DNA from: Desulfitibacter alkalitolerans DSM 16504
Lineage (GTDB): Bacteria; Bacillota; DSM-16504; Desulfitibacterales; Desulfitibacteraceae
Length of the DNA stretch: 64,000 nt
Direction: 5' to 3'
NCBI RefSeq assembly: GCF_000620305.1
Contig: NZ_KK211100.1
Span: forward strand, 114,467-178,466
This document shows positions 8,488 to 16,588 of the stretch, piece by piece. The position numbers and the translations under genes are program-made. The notes under the pieces are model-generated. The model was not told the DNA's origin. It ran no database searches and was given only the letters and a program-made list of their open reading frames with translations. The stretch's first letter is position 1. Every line of letters starts with the position of its first letter.

Positions 8488-8522
8488 AAAAAAGAACCTA
8501 TAACAAACATTTGTTATAGGTT
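8488..8522 (-). terminator. Strong intrinsic terminator after the FtsH-like gene
   Basis: A 13-bp near-perfect palindrome (8495-8507 with 8510-8522) is followed on the minus strand by CTTTTTT. It begins in the stop codon of the FtsH-like gene. Confidence 0.88.
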
Positions 8523-10008
8523 AATGGATACTAGCTTCAGTATTATTTAAATGTTTTCTTAATTCTTCTCCATTAAGGTATTCATCATCCATAAGCTTTT
8601 TACTAAGCCTAGTTAAGGGCTGAAGATTTGCCTCTAATATATGATTTACAGCATCTTCCTGTTCCTTTAAAATTTTCTGGCAATGTTTGGCTAATAAACT
8701 TTTACTAATGTCCTTCGGACTGACAATGCCAAGACTAGACATTCCGTTAAAGATTATTCTTTTAACCATTTTTAGAGCTTCATTATAGTCATTTCCAGAC
8801 CCTGTACTTTTAGATTTTAGAATTATCATTTCCGCTGCAGCTCCAGCTAGAAGAATTTTAATTTGGCTCTCCAAATAATCCTTAGTATATAAATACATAT
8901 CCTCTACGGGTTTTTGCCGCATATAACCCAGGGCACTATCTCTAGAGGTAATGGTTATATGTGATACAGATTCAGGTCTTACATACTCACTAATAATTGC
9001 ATGTCCTATTTCATGTACTGCTATACGGTATCTTTCTTGTTTGGAAGGTTTTCTATCAGTTTTTTCTCCAAGCATTACTTTGTCAACTGCTTCCTCAAAA
9101 TGCTTTTGTTTTATGATATTACTCTTTTCTCTTAAAGCTAATATAGCAGCTTCATTGGCTACACTTTCTAAATGAGCTCCTGAAAAACCAAAGGTATCCT
9201 TGGCTATCTGACTCAAATCCACATCGTCTCCTAGCGGCTTGTTACCTGTATGAATCTGTAATATCTGCATCCTGGCATCTTTATCGGGCAAATCTACCCG
9301 TACTACTCGATCGAATCTGCCAGGTCGCAGTAGAGCCTCATCAAGCATATCAATTCTATTAGTAGCACCAACCATCAATATTTTAACTTCCAGATTATTG
9401 CTGTCAAGTCCATCCATTTTAACCAGTAGTTCATTTAATGTTTGATCGTATTCCATATGATTACTGTTTTGTCCACGCTTACTTCCCAAGACTTCTATCT
9501 CGTCTATGAAGATTACTGCTCGTTTCTTGTTCTCTTTAAGTGCAGTTTCTTCAGCTTTTTTAAAAAGATTTCTTACCCTCTGAGCCCCGACACCAGCATA
9601 CATTTCTATAAACTCGCTGCCACTTGCAGAGATAAATACTGCTTCTGTATAATTTGCTGCTGCTTTTGCTAAAAGGGTTTTTCCAGTTCCTGGGGGGCCT
9701 GTTAACAATAGTCCTTTTAATGGTCGAATGCCCATCATGGATATATCCTTATCTTTGACAATAAAATCTAAGGCCTCCCTTAATTCCTGCTTGGCACTTT
9801 TTTGCCCGCCAATATCATCAAATTGAATTGCAGACGAGTTTACAACTCTTTTTCCTCCTGCAGTATTTAATACGCCGTTTCTTTTAAGAATAAAAAACAG
9901 CATTCCTCCAAAAGCAGCTATTATAAAAATTGGAAAAATATTGTATCCCTCAATGGCTAAAAATATCATTAATGCTAGAGTAATACCAATAATAATTTCT
10001 TTTACCAT
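8521..10008 (-). CDS. Compact FtsH-like membrane AAA+ zinc protease
   Basis: 495 residues against about 600-650 for standard FtsH. Two closely spaced N-terminal helices (residues about 3-42) replace the usual helix, 70-residue extracytoplasmic domain, helix arrangement. Then come a DDIGGQ box, Walker A GPPGTGKT near 105, Walker B IFIDEIE, the second region of homology ending ALLRPGRFDR, and an M41 protease domain with zinc motif HEIGH near 335 and the third ligand in GSGNDYNEAL. Catalytic residues for ATPase and protease are therefore present. It is probably a paralogue with its own membrane substrates; no housekeeping FtsH gene is in the window. ATG at 10008 has GGAGAGG upstream. Confidence 0.88.
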   Translation of the reverse strand: MVKEIIIGITLALMIFLAIEGYNIFPIFIIAAFGGMLFFILKRNGVLNTAGGKRVVNSSAIQFDDIGGQKSAKQELREALDFIVKDKDISMMGIRPLKGLLLTGPPGTGKTLLAKAAANYTEAVFISASGSEFIEMYAGVGAQRVRNLFKKAEETALKENKKRAVIFIDEIEVLGSKRGQNSNHMEYDQTLNELLVKMDGLDSNNLEVKILMVGATNRIDMLDEALLRPGRFDRVVRVDLPDKDARMQILQIHTGNKPLGDDVDLSQIAKDTFGFSGAHLESVANEAAILALREKSNIIKQKHFEEAVDKVMLGEKTDRKPSKQERYRIAVHEIGHAIISEYVRPESVSHITITSRDSALGYMRQKPVEDMYLYTKDYLESQIKILLAGAAAEMIILKSKSTGSGNDYNEALKMVKRIIFNGMSSLGIVSPKDISKSLLAKHCQKILKEQEDAVNHILEANLQPLTRLSKKLMDDEYLNGEELRKHLNNTEASIH

Positions 10009-10031
10009 ACTAAACCTCTCCCATTAATAGA

Positions 10032-10550
10032 TTATTTAGTTCTCTCTAAAATTCTATATATATACTCGTCATGGGATTGGACCTGAATAAATAGGTGAGT
10101 TTCATTAATATGCACTTGATAATTTACACCTTCATTGTCTTTTGCTATACTTTCCAAGCTTTCTTTCAAAGTCACAAAATCCCCCTGAACTAAAGATTGG
10201 TGTGCATAGTATTGTATTTCATTCCATAGGGTTATCAGCTGCTTATTTGGATTATCTATTATTCTAAATTCGTATCCTTCGCTATTCTTAAAATGGGATT
10301 GGGCAATTTCACTTAAAGACATATAGGAGGTCTCAATGTTATCTACAAGACCCAGCTCTACAGTTAACACCATTTTTTCCGGACCATTTTCAATTGTATA
10401 ACCCTTTACTCCATCAACTTCAGATAGCTGTTGACCAAGAGGTTTTTTAATTGCCATTTCGGTATAAACCCAGTTGATTGATATTAGTATACCTAGTGTT
10501 AAAATAAAAGCTATTATTATTACAGGCAGGCTAAACCCTTTAATCCTCAT
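10032..10550 (-). CDS. Unknown protein with a single N-terminal membrane anchor
   Basis: 172 residues. One hydrophobic helix covers about residues 8-28 with basic residues before it, so the rest should face outward. The remaining 140 residues look like a small mixed alpha/beta domain without cysteines or obvious catalytic motifs. I do not recognise the family. ATG at 10550 has GGGGGAGG upstream. It lies 23 bases before the FtsH-like gene, so the pair is probably one operon, and it could be a partner or substrate-adaptor of that protease; this is inference from position alone. Confidence 0.75.
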   Translation of the reverse strand: MRIKGFSLPVIIIAFILTLGILISINWVYTEMAIKKPLGQQLSEVDGVKGYTIENGPEKMVLTVELGLVDNIETSYMSLSEIAQSHFKNSEGYEFRIIDNPNKQLITLWNEIQYYAHQSLVQGDFVTLKESLESIAKDNEGVNYQVHINETHLFIQVQSHDEYIYRILERTK

Positions 10551-10636
10551 TTATGTTCCTCCCCCTATCCTGTAATTTAGTACATTGTCCATTATAACGC
10601 ATTTAGATATATATATCCTTATGAAATAGATGGAAC

Positions 10637-10670
10637 AAAAAAAGCCACATGGATTTATTTCCACATGACT
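10637..10670 (-). terminator. Intrinsic terminator after pgsA
   Basis: On the minus strand arms 10670-10660 and 10653-10643 form 11 bp including three G-U pairs, with a 6-base loop and a run of seven U residues. It closes the rodZ-rimO-pgsA unit. Confidence 0.78.
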
Positions 10671-10697
10671 AGTACTATTATACCCTACAAAAACAAT

Positions 10698-11246
10698 TTA
10701 TTTATTAAGCTTTAATACCTGCCAACCCTTTGCAAAATAATCAACACCAGACCACAAGGTAAAAATAACAGCAATATAAATAAAAATCTCCCCAATGTTG
10801 AATGGTATCCCTATAATATTAACAAAAAAATCATTTAGTATTATTGCAACTATGGCTATTATCTGGGTTACAGTCTTAAACTTGCCTAATTTACTTGCAG
10901 ATATTACAATACCTTCACTTGCCGCAATAGATCTTAGACCCGTCACTGCAAATTCCCTTCCAATAATAACTACTGCTATCCAAGCTGGTACTAGATCTAT
11001 TTCTACCAGAGATATTAAAGCTGCTGAAACCAATAGTTTATCTGCAAGAGGATCCATCAATTTCCCAAATTTAGTTACTTCCTTCCTGGCCCGGGCTATA
11101 TATCCATCTAATCCGTCTGTACTGGCTGCCAGTACAAAAATTGCAGCCGCTATATATTCACCAAGGGGAATTCTAATTAATATAAAAAACATGAAGATTG
11201 GAACCAAAAATATTCTAGCCAAGGTAACTCTATTGGCAAGATTCAT
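10698..11246 (-). CDS. pgsA: CDP-diacylglycerol-glycerol-3-phosphate 3-phosphatidyltransferase
   Basis: A 182-residue integral membrane enzyme making phosphatidylglycerophosphate, the committed step to phosphatidylglycerol and cardiolipin. The CDP-alcohol phosphatidyltransferase signature DGLDGYIAR...GKLMDPLADK is at about residues 44-70. Hydrophobic segments lie at about 5-40, 75-105, 120-145 and 150-175. ATG at 11246 with GGAGAGG upstream overlaps the 3' end of rimO by 17 bases, so translation is probably coupled. The order rodZ-(rimO)-pgsA-cinA-recA matches other Firmicutes. Confidence 0.96.
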   Translation of the reverse strand: MNLANRVTLARIFLVPIFMFFILIRIPLGEYIAAAIFVLAASTDGLDGYIARARKEVTKFGKLMDPLADKLLVSAALISLVEIDLVPAWIAVVIIGREFAVTGLRSIAASEGIVISASKLGKFKTVTQIIAIVAIILNDFFVNIIGIPFNIGEIFIYIAVIFTLWSGVDYFAKGWQVLKLNK

Positions 11247-12579
11247 CTGTAACCTCTCCTATCAAATCAATGTTAGTAGAACCTATTATATCTACAGGTA
11301 TTATTACACCAATCTTGTTTTGTATATTTTCTTTAATATTCACATATATCTGCCCATCTATCTCTGGGCTCTGCACATAGCTTCTCCCCAGGTACCAGTC
11401 CTTTTCATTAGGTATCTTTTCTTCAATTAATACCGGCAGCCTCTTACCAATATACTTCTTTATCTCTTCAATTGTTACACCATGCTGTATTTCCTTAACA
11501 AGTGATAATCTTTCTAATTTAGCCCCCTCCGGCAGCTGGTTGGCCATTTTTGCAGCAGGAGTTCCTTCTTCTCTTGAATAGGTGAAAAAACTACTCCATG
11601 TAAGCTTTAAATCCTTTAAGCCGTTGCTTAGAATTTCTATATCCCTGCTGGTTTCCCCTGGAAAACCTACAATAAATGTACTACGAAGGGCCACATCAGG
11701 CAAGATTTTTTTTATTTTTGAAACTAAACCATATATGTCCTCCCTTAAAAAGGTTCTCCCCATTTTTTTCAATACGTTATCACTTATGTGCTGCAGAGGA
11801 AGATCTAGATAATTACAAATTTTCTTTTCAGATGCAATGGTATAAAGCAAATCATCAGTTAAATGATTTGGATAACAATATAAGAGCCTAACCCAATCTA
11901 AATCTTTGATACTTGTTAAGTCTTTTAACAGACGAGGTAGGTTATATTTAGGGTCAATATCTTTACCGTATTCACCAATATCCTGGGCAATTAGGATAAC
12001 TTCTTTAACACCTTTATTGACCAGATATTTAGCTTCCTGTATTACATCATCAGGCATTTTACTTCTGTACCTTCCCCTTACCAGGGGTATGACACAGTAA
12101 GAACATAGGTTATCGCACCCATCTGCTATTTTAAGATAACTGTAAAAACCATCTTCTACCCTTTCCCTATTAATAAAGCCCTCTCTGACAAATTCATTGG
12201 AGTTCTTAACTTCTAACACCCTTTCTTGTAAAAAAAGGCTTTTTAAAATATCGGGCATCCTGGTTAATTGATCATTTCCAATGATACCATCAACCTCTGG
12301 AATTTCCTTTTCAATTTCTTTTGAGTATCTTTGGGCAAGGCAGCCAAATACAACTACTTTTTGAGAGGTATTTTTCTCTGCAACTACACCTAATATTGTT
12401 TCAATGGATTGTTCCTTGGCATCCCTAATAAATCCACATGTATTAATAAGAACAACATCCGCATTGCTTGTTTTTTCCTGCCACTCAAATCCACCACTTA
12501 TGAGCATTCCCTTTACTACTTCCGAATCTACTGTATTTTTTGCACATCCTAGTGTGATTAATGCTACCTTTAAAGACAT
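11230..12579 (-). CDS. rimO: Ribosomal protein S12 methylthiotransferase
   Basis: A 449-residue radical SAM enzyme that adds a methylthio group to an aspartate of ribosomal protein S12. Three parts are visible: an N-terminal UPF0004 domain with its cluster cysteines (LGCAKN, NTCGF, FGCLAQ), the radical SAM core with CDNLCSYC near residue 155, and a C-terminal TRAM domain (about 380-449). The start ALITLGCAKNTVDSE is typical of RimO rather than the tRNA-modifying MiaB. ATG at 12579 has AAGGAG upstream and follows rodZ by 18 bases. Confidence 0.95.
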   Translation of the reverse strand: MSLKVALITLGCAKNTVDSEVVKGMLISGGFEWQEKTSNADVVLINTCGFIRDAKEQSIETILGVVAEKNTSQKVVVFGCLAQRYSKEIEKEIPEVDGIIGNDQLTRMPDILKSLFLQERVLEVKNSNEFVREGFINRERVEDGFYSYLKIADGCDNLCSYCVIPLVRGRYRSKMPDDVIQEAKYLVNKGVKEVILIAQDIGEYGKDIDPKYNLPRLLKDLTSIKDLDWVRLLYCYPNHLTDDLLYTIASEKKICNYLDLPLQHISDNVLKKMGRTFLREDIYGLVSKIKKILPDVALRSTFIVGFPGETSRDIEILSNGLKDLKLTWSSFFTYSREEGTPAAKMANQLPEGAKLERLSLVKEIQHGVTIEEIKKYIGKRLPVLIEEKIPNEKDWYLGRSYVQSPEIDGQIYVNIKENIQNKIGVIIPVDIIGSTNIDLIGEVTDESCQ

Positions 12580-12597
12580 AACACAGCTCCTTCAAAT

Positions 12598-13347
12598 TTA
12601 CTCATCCACTGCAAAGGTTTTTCTAACTACATCACCCATATTGCCTATTGGTTCTAATAACTTACCATTGTACACTATATCGACTGCCCCTGCATTTCCA
12701 AATCTAATATGAATCTCATTTTCACTCTGGAAAGCTAGTTTATCTTCACCCTGACGCAGTATACCTGAAAAAACAATTTCATTATCTATGGTAACTTCCA
12801 ACCAGCAGTCTCCCCTTACAGGTATAACTTCAATATTAACACCAGTATAGACAGGCTCTGGCTCAACAGCAAGGTCATCACCTGTTTCACCAGGTGTTTC
12901 TTCTCCATTATTATCATTTGGTTGGGTTATTATAGGGTCCTGGGGTGGTGGAACAAGCATAGGTTTATTCCATAATTTATTCACACCTAATAAAACTACA
13001 ACGGCCAGAATAAGTATTCCAAACCTCAACATTTTGCTGTAATTAAAATTTATCTTGGGAGCTTTTTTTTCTCTTAAAGCTGCTTCTTTTACATAGTTTG
13101 TCACATTATCTGTGTCAGGCCAAGATGTATTAAACTCATCTATTATTTCATTGGGATTAATCTTTAAAATCTTGCAATAACTCCTCAAAAAGCCTATTAT
13201 ATAAACTTTTCCTGGTAAAGATTTATAATCTTCATTTTCCATGGCCTCAATGTAAAACCTTCTTATTTTGGTTTTTTCTTCCACTTCTTGTAAGGTTAGG
13301 CCTAATTTAATCCTTTGCTCCCTTAACTTTTCACCTACACCCGACAC
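12598..13347 (-). CDS. rodZ: RodZ-like cytoskeletal membrane protein with HTH and DUF4115 domains
   Basis: 249 residues. An N-terminal helix-turn-helix of the RodZ type (REQRIKLGLTLQEVEEKTKI, then the PGKVYIIGFLRSYCK stretch) occupies residues 8-75. One transmembrane helix lies at about 107-125, followed by a proline/asparagine-rich linker and a beta-rich C-terminal DUF4115 domain. RodZ links MreB filaments to the elongasome. It is the YmfM equivalent and is followed by rimO and pgsA. The start is GTG at 13347 with GGGGGC 6 bases upstream. Confidence 0.92.
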   Translation of the reverse strand: MSGVGEKLREQRIKLGLTLQEVEEKTKIRRFYIEAMENEDYKSLPGKVYIIGFLRSYCKILKINPNEIIDEFNTSWPDTDNVTNYVKEAALREKKAPKINFNYSKMLRFGILILAVVVLLGVNKLWNKPMLVPPPQDPIITQPNDNNGEETPGETGDDLAVEPEPVYTGVNIEVIPVRGDCWLEVTIDNEIVFSGILRQGEDKLAFQSENEIHIRFGNAGAVDIVYNGKLLEPIGNMGDVVRKTFAVDE

Positions 13348-13447
13348 TTAAAAGCCCCCTTTTTTACATATTAAGTGAAATCTCTATAGTATTCAACATA
13401 ATAGGTTTTCTTCATTGCTAGAGAATCTCCTGCAGGTTAATAAAGGA

Positions 13448-15697
13448 TTAAAATTTTTTAAACATGTCCTTGTATTCTTCCCAGTCAATCAATACTGCTC
13501 TTGGTTTGCTCCCCTCATATCCCCCAACAATTCCCTTTTCCTCCATTATGTCGATTAATCTAGCTGCTCGTGTGTAACCTATTCGTAGTCTCCTTTGTAA
13601 TAAGGAAATGGAAGCTTGGTTGCTTTCCAAGAGGATTCTAGTTGCTTCAGGCAGCAGCTCATCATCTAATTCTAATTGCTTTTTGGGAGTTCCCTTTTCT
13701 TCGAGAACATTCTCATATTCAGGAGCTCCCTGAACCTTTAAGAACTTTACAATCTTTTCAACCTCTTTGTCCGAAACATATGCTCCTTGAACCCTAATGG
13801 GCTTTGATGCTCCTATAGGAAAATACAGCATATCACCTTGTCCTAGTAGCTTTTCCGCACCTCCCATATCTAATATGGTTCTCGAATCAATTTGCGAGGA
13901 TACTGCAAAGGCAATTCTAGATGGTATATTAGCCTTAATTAGGCCAGTTATTACATCAACAGAAGGCCTTTGAGTTGCTACAACCAGGTGAATCCCTGCT
14001 GCTCTTGCCATTTGTGCTAATCGACATATTGCATCTTCCACATCAGCTGGAGCTACCATCATTAGATCCGCCAACTCGTCTATTAATATTACAATATATG
14101 GAAGAGCAGGACTCTGCCCATCAGGGTCCTGTTGTGCTTTTAAATTATTAAAGCGGGTTATATCCTTTACACCTGCAGCGGCAAACATTTCGTATCGATT
14201 TTCCATTTCATTAACCATCCAACGTAAAGCCGTAGCAGCTTTCTTTGAATCTGTTACAACAGGTGCTATGAGATGAGGAATTCCATTGAAATTTGTGAGC
14301 TCCACCATCTTGGGATCTATAATTAACAGCTTCAGCTCAGTAGGTAGAGCTTTATATAATAAGCTGCATATAATTGAGTTCATACATACACTTTTACCAG
14401 AACCGGTAGCACCAGCTACCAATAGGTGAGGCATTTTAGATAAATCTGCAACTACTACCTTGCCAGCTATATCCATACCCAGTCCAACAGTAACCTTGGA
14501 GGGGTTTTCTAAAAACTCAGGACTCTCTAAAACATCCCTGAAGCCAACTACTGCAACTTCCTTATTGGGAACTTCAATTCCAACTGCAGCCTTACCTGGG
14601 ATAGGTGCTTCAATGCGCACCTGGGAGGCTGCAAGATTTAATGCAATGTCATCTGATAAGTTTACTATCTTGCTAACCTTAGTTCCAGTTTCCGGTTGTA
14701 TTTCAAATCTGGTTATTGCAGGACCGCAACTTACTTGTGAAACCTTTCCATTAACTCCAAAGCTCGACAGGGTATCCTCTAATTGCTTAACCTTCTCAGA
14801 TATATCCTTATTCATCCTTGGATTCTTTAATTTAATATTTCTTTGTAATAATGAAATGGGAGGCAGGGTAAACTCACTTGCAGCATTGTTGTATAACCCA
14901 GGTATTCTATCAGAAACATCTTCATAATTAGCATTAATTATATCTTCTTCTAGAGAAACATGTTCTGTTTTGTCATTTTCATAGTTCTCAGGTTTGATTT
15001 CTTCCTTACTTTCATTATACATATGAACAACTGGTACAATCTTAGGTTTAACCTTTTTATTATTCTTTTTTAATTGTATATTTGTCTTGGAGGTGTCTTC
15101 TTCGTCAAAAAGGAATTGAGAAACTCCATTGCCCAGCTTAATAAAACAATTTTTAAATAATCCTATTATAGTAGATAACAGACCCAGAAGGTGAGTATTA
15201 GTAATAAGCATAAAGGACAGGACCAAGCATGTAAAAATTACTATATAGCTGCCAAAGATGCCAAAAACAGTCATTATTAAAATAGAAAAAGTTGCACCAA
15301 CAACTCCGCCACCTATTCCTCCCATGGAATCAAGAAAAAAATCCTTAATTGAAACGTAGTTATGAGCTATATTTATATGTAAGGCAGTGGTAATTGTAAT
15401 AAATGCTAACACTATTCCAAAACCTTGATTTGACATGCTTGAAACCTTCTTGTTTCTAAAAAGCATAACTGCATATATGACCATTAATAGTGGCACCAGA
15501 TATTTGGCTTGTCCCACTAAACCAGTAAATATACGGGATATAAACAAACCAAAAAAACCAATGAGGTAGTTTGATGTAAAAGCTACTCCCTTATCCATAA
15601 TATATATACTAATACCACTTAAAGCTGCAAATGCCAGCCACAAGATGGCCATTACTTCATTACGGGATTCTTCTTTGATTCTCTCCCAGATTTGCAT
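13448..15697 (-). CDS. spoIIIE: DNA translocase FtsK/SpoIIIE
   Basis: 749 residues. Four hydrophobic segments in the first 185 residues anchor it in the membrane. A charged linker follows, then the hexameric motor with Walker A VAGATGSGKSVCMN near 430, Walker B ILIDELADLMM near 535, and the C-terminal winged-helix gamma domain (about 690-749, LQRRLRIGYTRAARLID) that reads the orienting DNA sequences. It pumps DNA through the division or sporulation septum. Whether it acts as FtsK, SpoIIIE or both cannot be told from sequence. Its position next to tepA/ylzJ corresponds to B. subtilis spoIIIE, but two extra genes lie between. Confidence 0.96.
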   Translation of the reverse strand: MQIWERIKEESRNEVMAILWLAFAALSGISIYIMDKGVAFTSNYLIGFFGLFISRIFTGLVGQAKYLVPLLMVIYAVMLFRNKKVSSMSNQGFGIVLAFITITTALHINIAHNYVSIKDFFLDSMGGIGGGVVGATFSILIMTVFGIFGSYIVIFTCLVLSFMLITNTHLLGLLSTIIGLFKNCFIKLGNGVSQFLFDEEDTSKTNIQLKKNNKKVKPKIVPVVHMYNESKEEIKPENYENDKTEHVSLEEDIINANYEDVSDRIPGLYNNAASEFTLPPISLLQRNIKLKNPRMNKDISEKVKQLEDTLSSFGVNGKVSQVSCGPAITRFEIQPETGTKVSKIVNLSDDIALNLAASQVRIEAPIPGKAAVGIEVPNKEVAVVGFRDVLESPEFLENPSKVTVGLGMDIAGKVVVADLSKMPHLLVAGATGSGKSVCMNSIICSLLYKALPTELKLLIIDPKMVELTNFNGIPHLIAPVVTDSKKAATALRWMVNEMENRYEMFAAAGVKDITRFNNLKAQQDPDGQSPALPYIVILIDELADLMMVAPADVEDAICRLAQMARAAGIHLVVATQRPSVDVITGLIKANIPSRIAFAVSSQIDSRTILDMGGAEKLLGQGDMLYFPIGASKPIRVQGAYVSDKEVEKIVKFLKVQGAPEYENVLEEKGTPKKQLELDDELLPEATRILLESNQASISLLQRRLRIGYTRAARLIDIMEEKGIVGGYEGSKPRAVLIDWEEYKDMFKKF

Positions 15698-15770
15698 ATT
15701 CTCACCTCAAATCATATTTCTACATATCCTTTACAAATCCTTTAGTATTTAGTAATATTACCACAATTTA

Positions 15771-15791
15771 AGCCTCCTATCAAAGGAGGCT
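15771..15791 (-). terminator. Hairpin after uppP
   Basis: Perfect 8-bp stem AGCCTCCT/AGGAGGCT with a 5-base loop, 11 bases past the uppP stop. The U-tract is poor (TAAATTG), so terminator strength is uncertain. Confidence 0.55.
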
Positions 15792-15801
15792 AATTGTTTT
15801 G

Positions 15802-16575
15802 TTAATTTATGGTAGTTAATAGTATTAACACTATTCCTACTAGCCAGCAATAAACTGAAAAGTATTTCAACTTACCCTCTTGCAGGAACCTTAACAGTAT
15901 TCTTATTGCTGCATATCCTGATAAAGCAGCAGCAATGGTTCCAGCTAGATATGGCCCATAAAAGGCTGTAATGGCTGGTTCAGTTATTAGCTCTTTAGTT
16001 TTTAGAAGAGTTGCTCCAAGTATTACTGGTATAGCTAATAGAAAAGAGTATCTTGCAGCTGTCCTTCTATCTAATCCTAATATTAAGGACATGGCTATAG
16101 TTGAACCAGATCTTGAAATTCCAGGAGTAATGGCCACACCCTGGGCAATACCAACTATTACAGCATCCCTATACTTCATCTGCTTGAAGCCTTTGTTATT
16201 GCCCTTAATTGTTTCAGCTATCCACAATAAAGCCCCCGTTATTAATAAAGTAAATCCAACTATATGAAGTGAGCCAAACATTCTTTCAAAGGTATCCTCA
16301 AATGCCAGGCCCATTATAGCTGTTGGTATTGCTCCTACTATTATTAATAGTGTTAGCTTTTGGAAGGGATTACGAATTAAGCTAATAATATCATCTTTAA
16401 AAACAACTAATACGGCAATCAAAGTTCCAAAATGCACCAGAACTTCAAAGGTCAAACCCTCTGTATCTACACCTAAAACAGAGCTTAATATGACCAGATG
16501 TCCAGAACTGCTCACAGGTAAAAACTCAGTTAAACCTTGAATCAAGCCTAGAAGAATAGCTTCTATATAAGACAC
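15802..16575 (-). CDS. uppP: Undecaprenyl-diphosphatase (BacA/UppP type)
   Basis: A 257-residue polytopic membrane enzyme that regenerates undecaprenyl phosphate from the diphosphate for wall synthesis. The catalytic motifs EFLPVSSSGHL (residues about 17-27) and GISRSGSTI (about 150-158) are intact, with about eight hydrophobic segments. The start is GTG at 16575 with GGGGGAAA upstream. It follows the Na/Pi-type transporter by 13 bases and is probably in the same transcript. It is a separate family from the cis-prenyltransferase uppS at 53959, but both serve the same lipid carrier. Confidence 0.96.
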   Translation of the reverse strand: MSYIEAILLGLIQGLTEFLPVSSSGHLVILSSVLGVDTEGLTFEVLVHFGTLIAVLVVFKDDIISLIRNPFQKLTLLIIVGAIPTAIMGLAFEDTFERMFGSLHIVGFTLLITGALLWIAETIKGNNKGFKQMKYRDAVIVGIAQGVAITPGISRSGSTIAMSLILGLDRRTAARYSFLLAIPVILGATLLKTKELITEPAITAFYGPYLAGTIAAALSGYAAIRILLRFLQEGKLKYFSVYCWLVGIVLILLTTIN

Positions 16576-16588
16576 TAAGATTTCCCCC

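Noticed and set aside
8442-8510. ATG start of pncC at 8510
   Set aside because: It lies inside the terminator of the FtsH-like gene; GTG 8441 has AAGGAG and gives the normal length.
10795-11430. Long open frame (211 codons) on the plus strand
   Set aside because: It is antisense to pgsA and the end of rimO, which have full family motifs and ribosome sites; other plus-strand frames in the window are shadows for the same reason.
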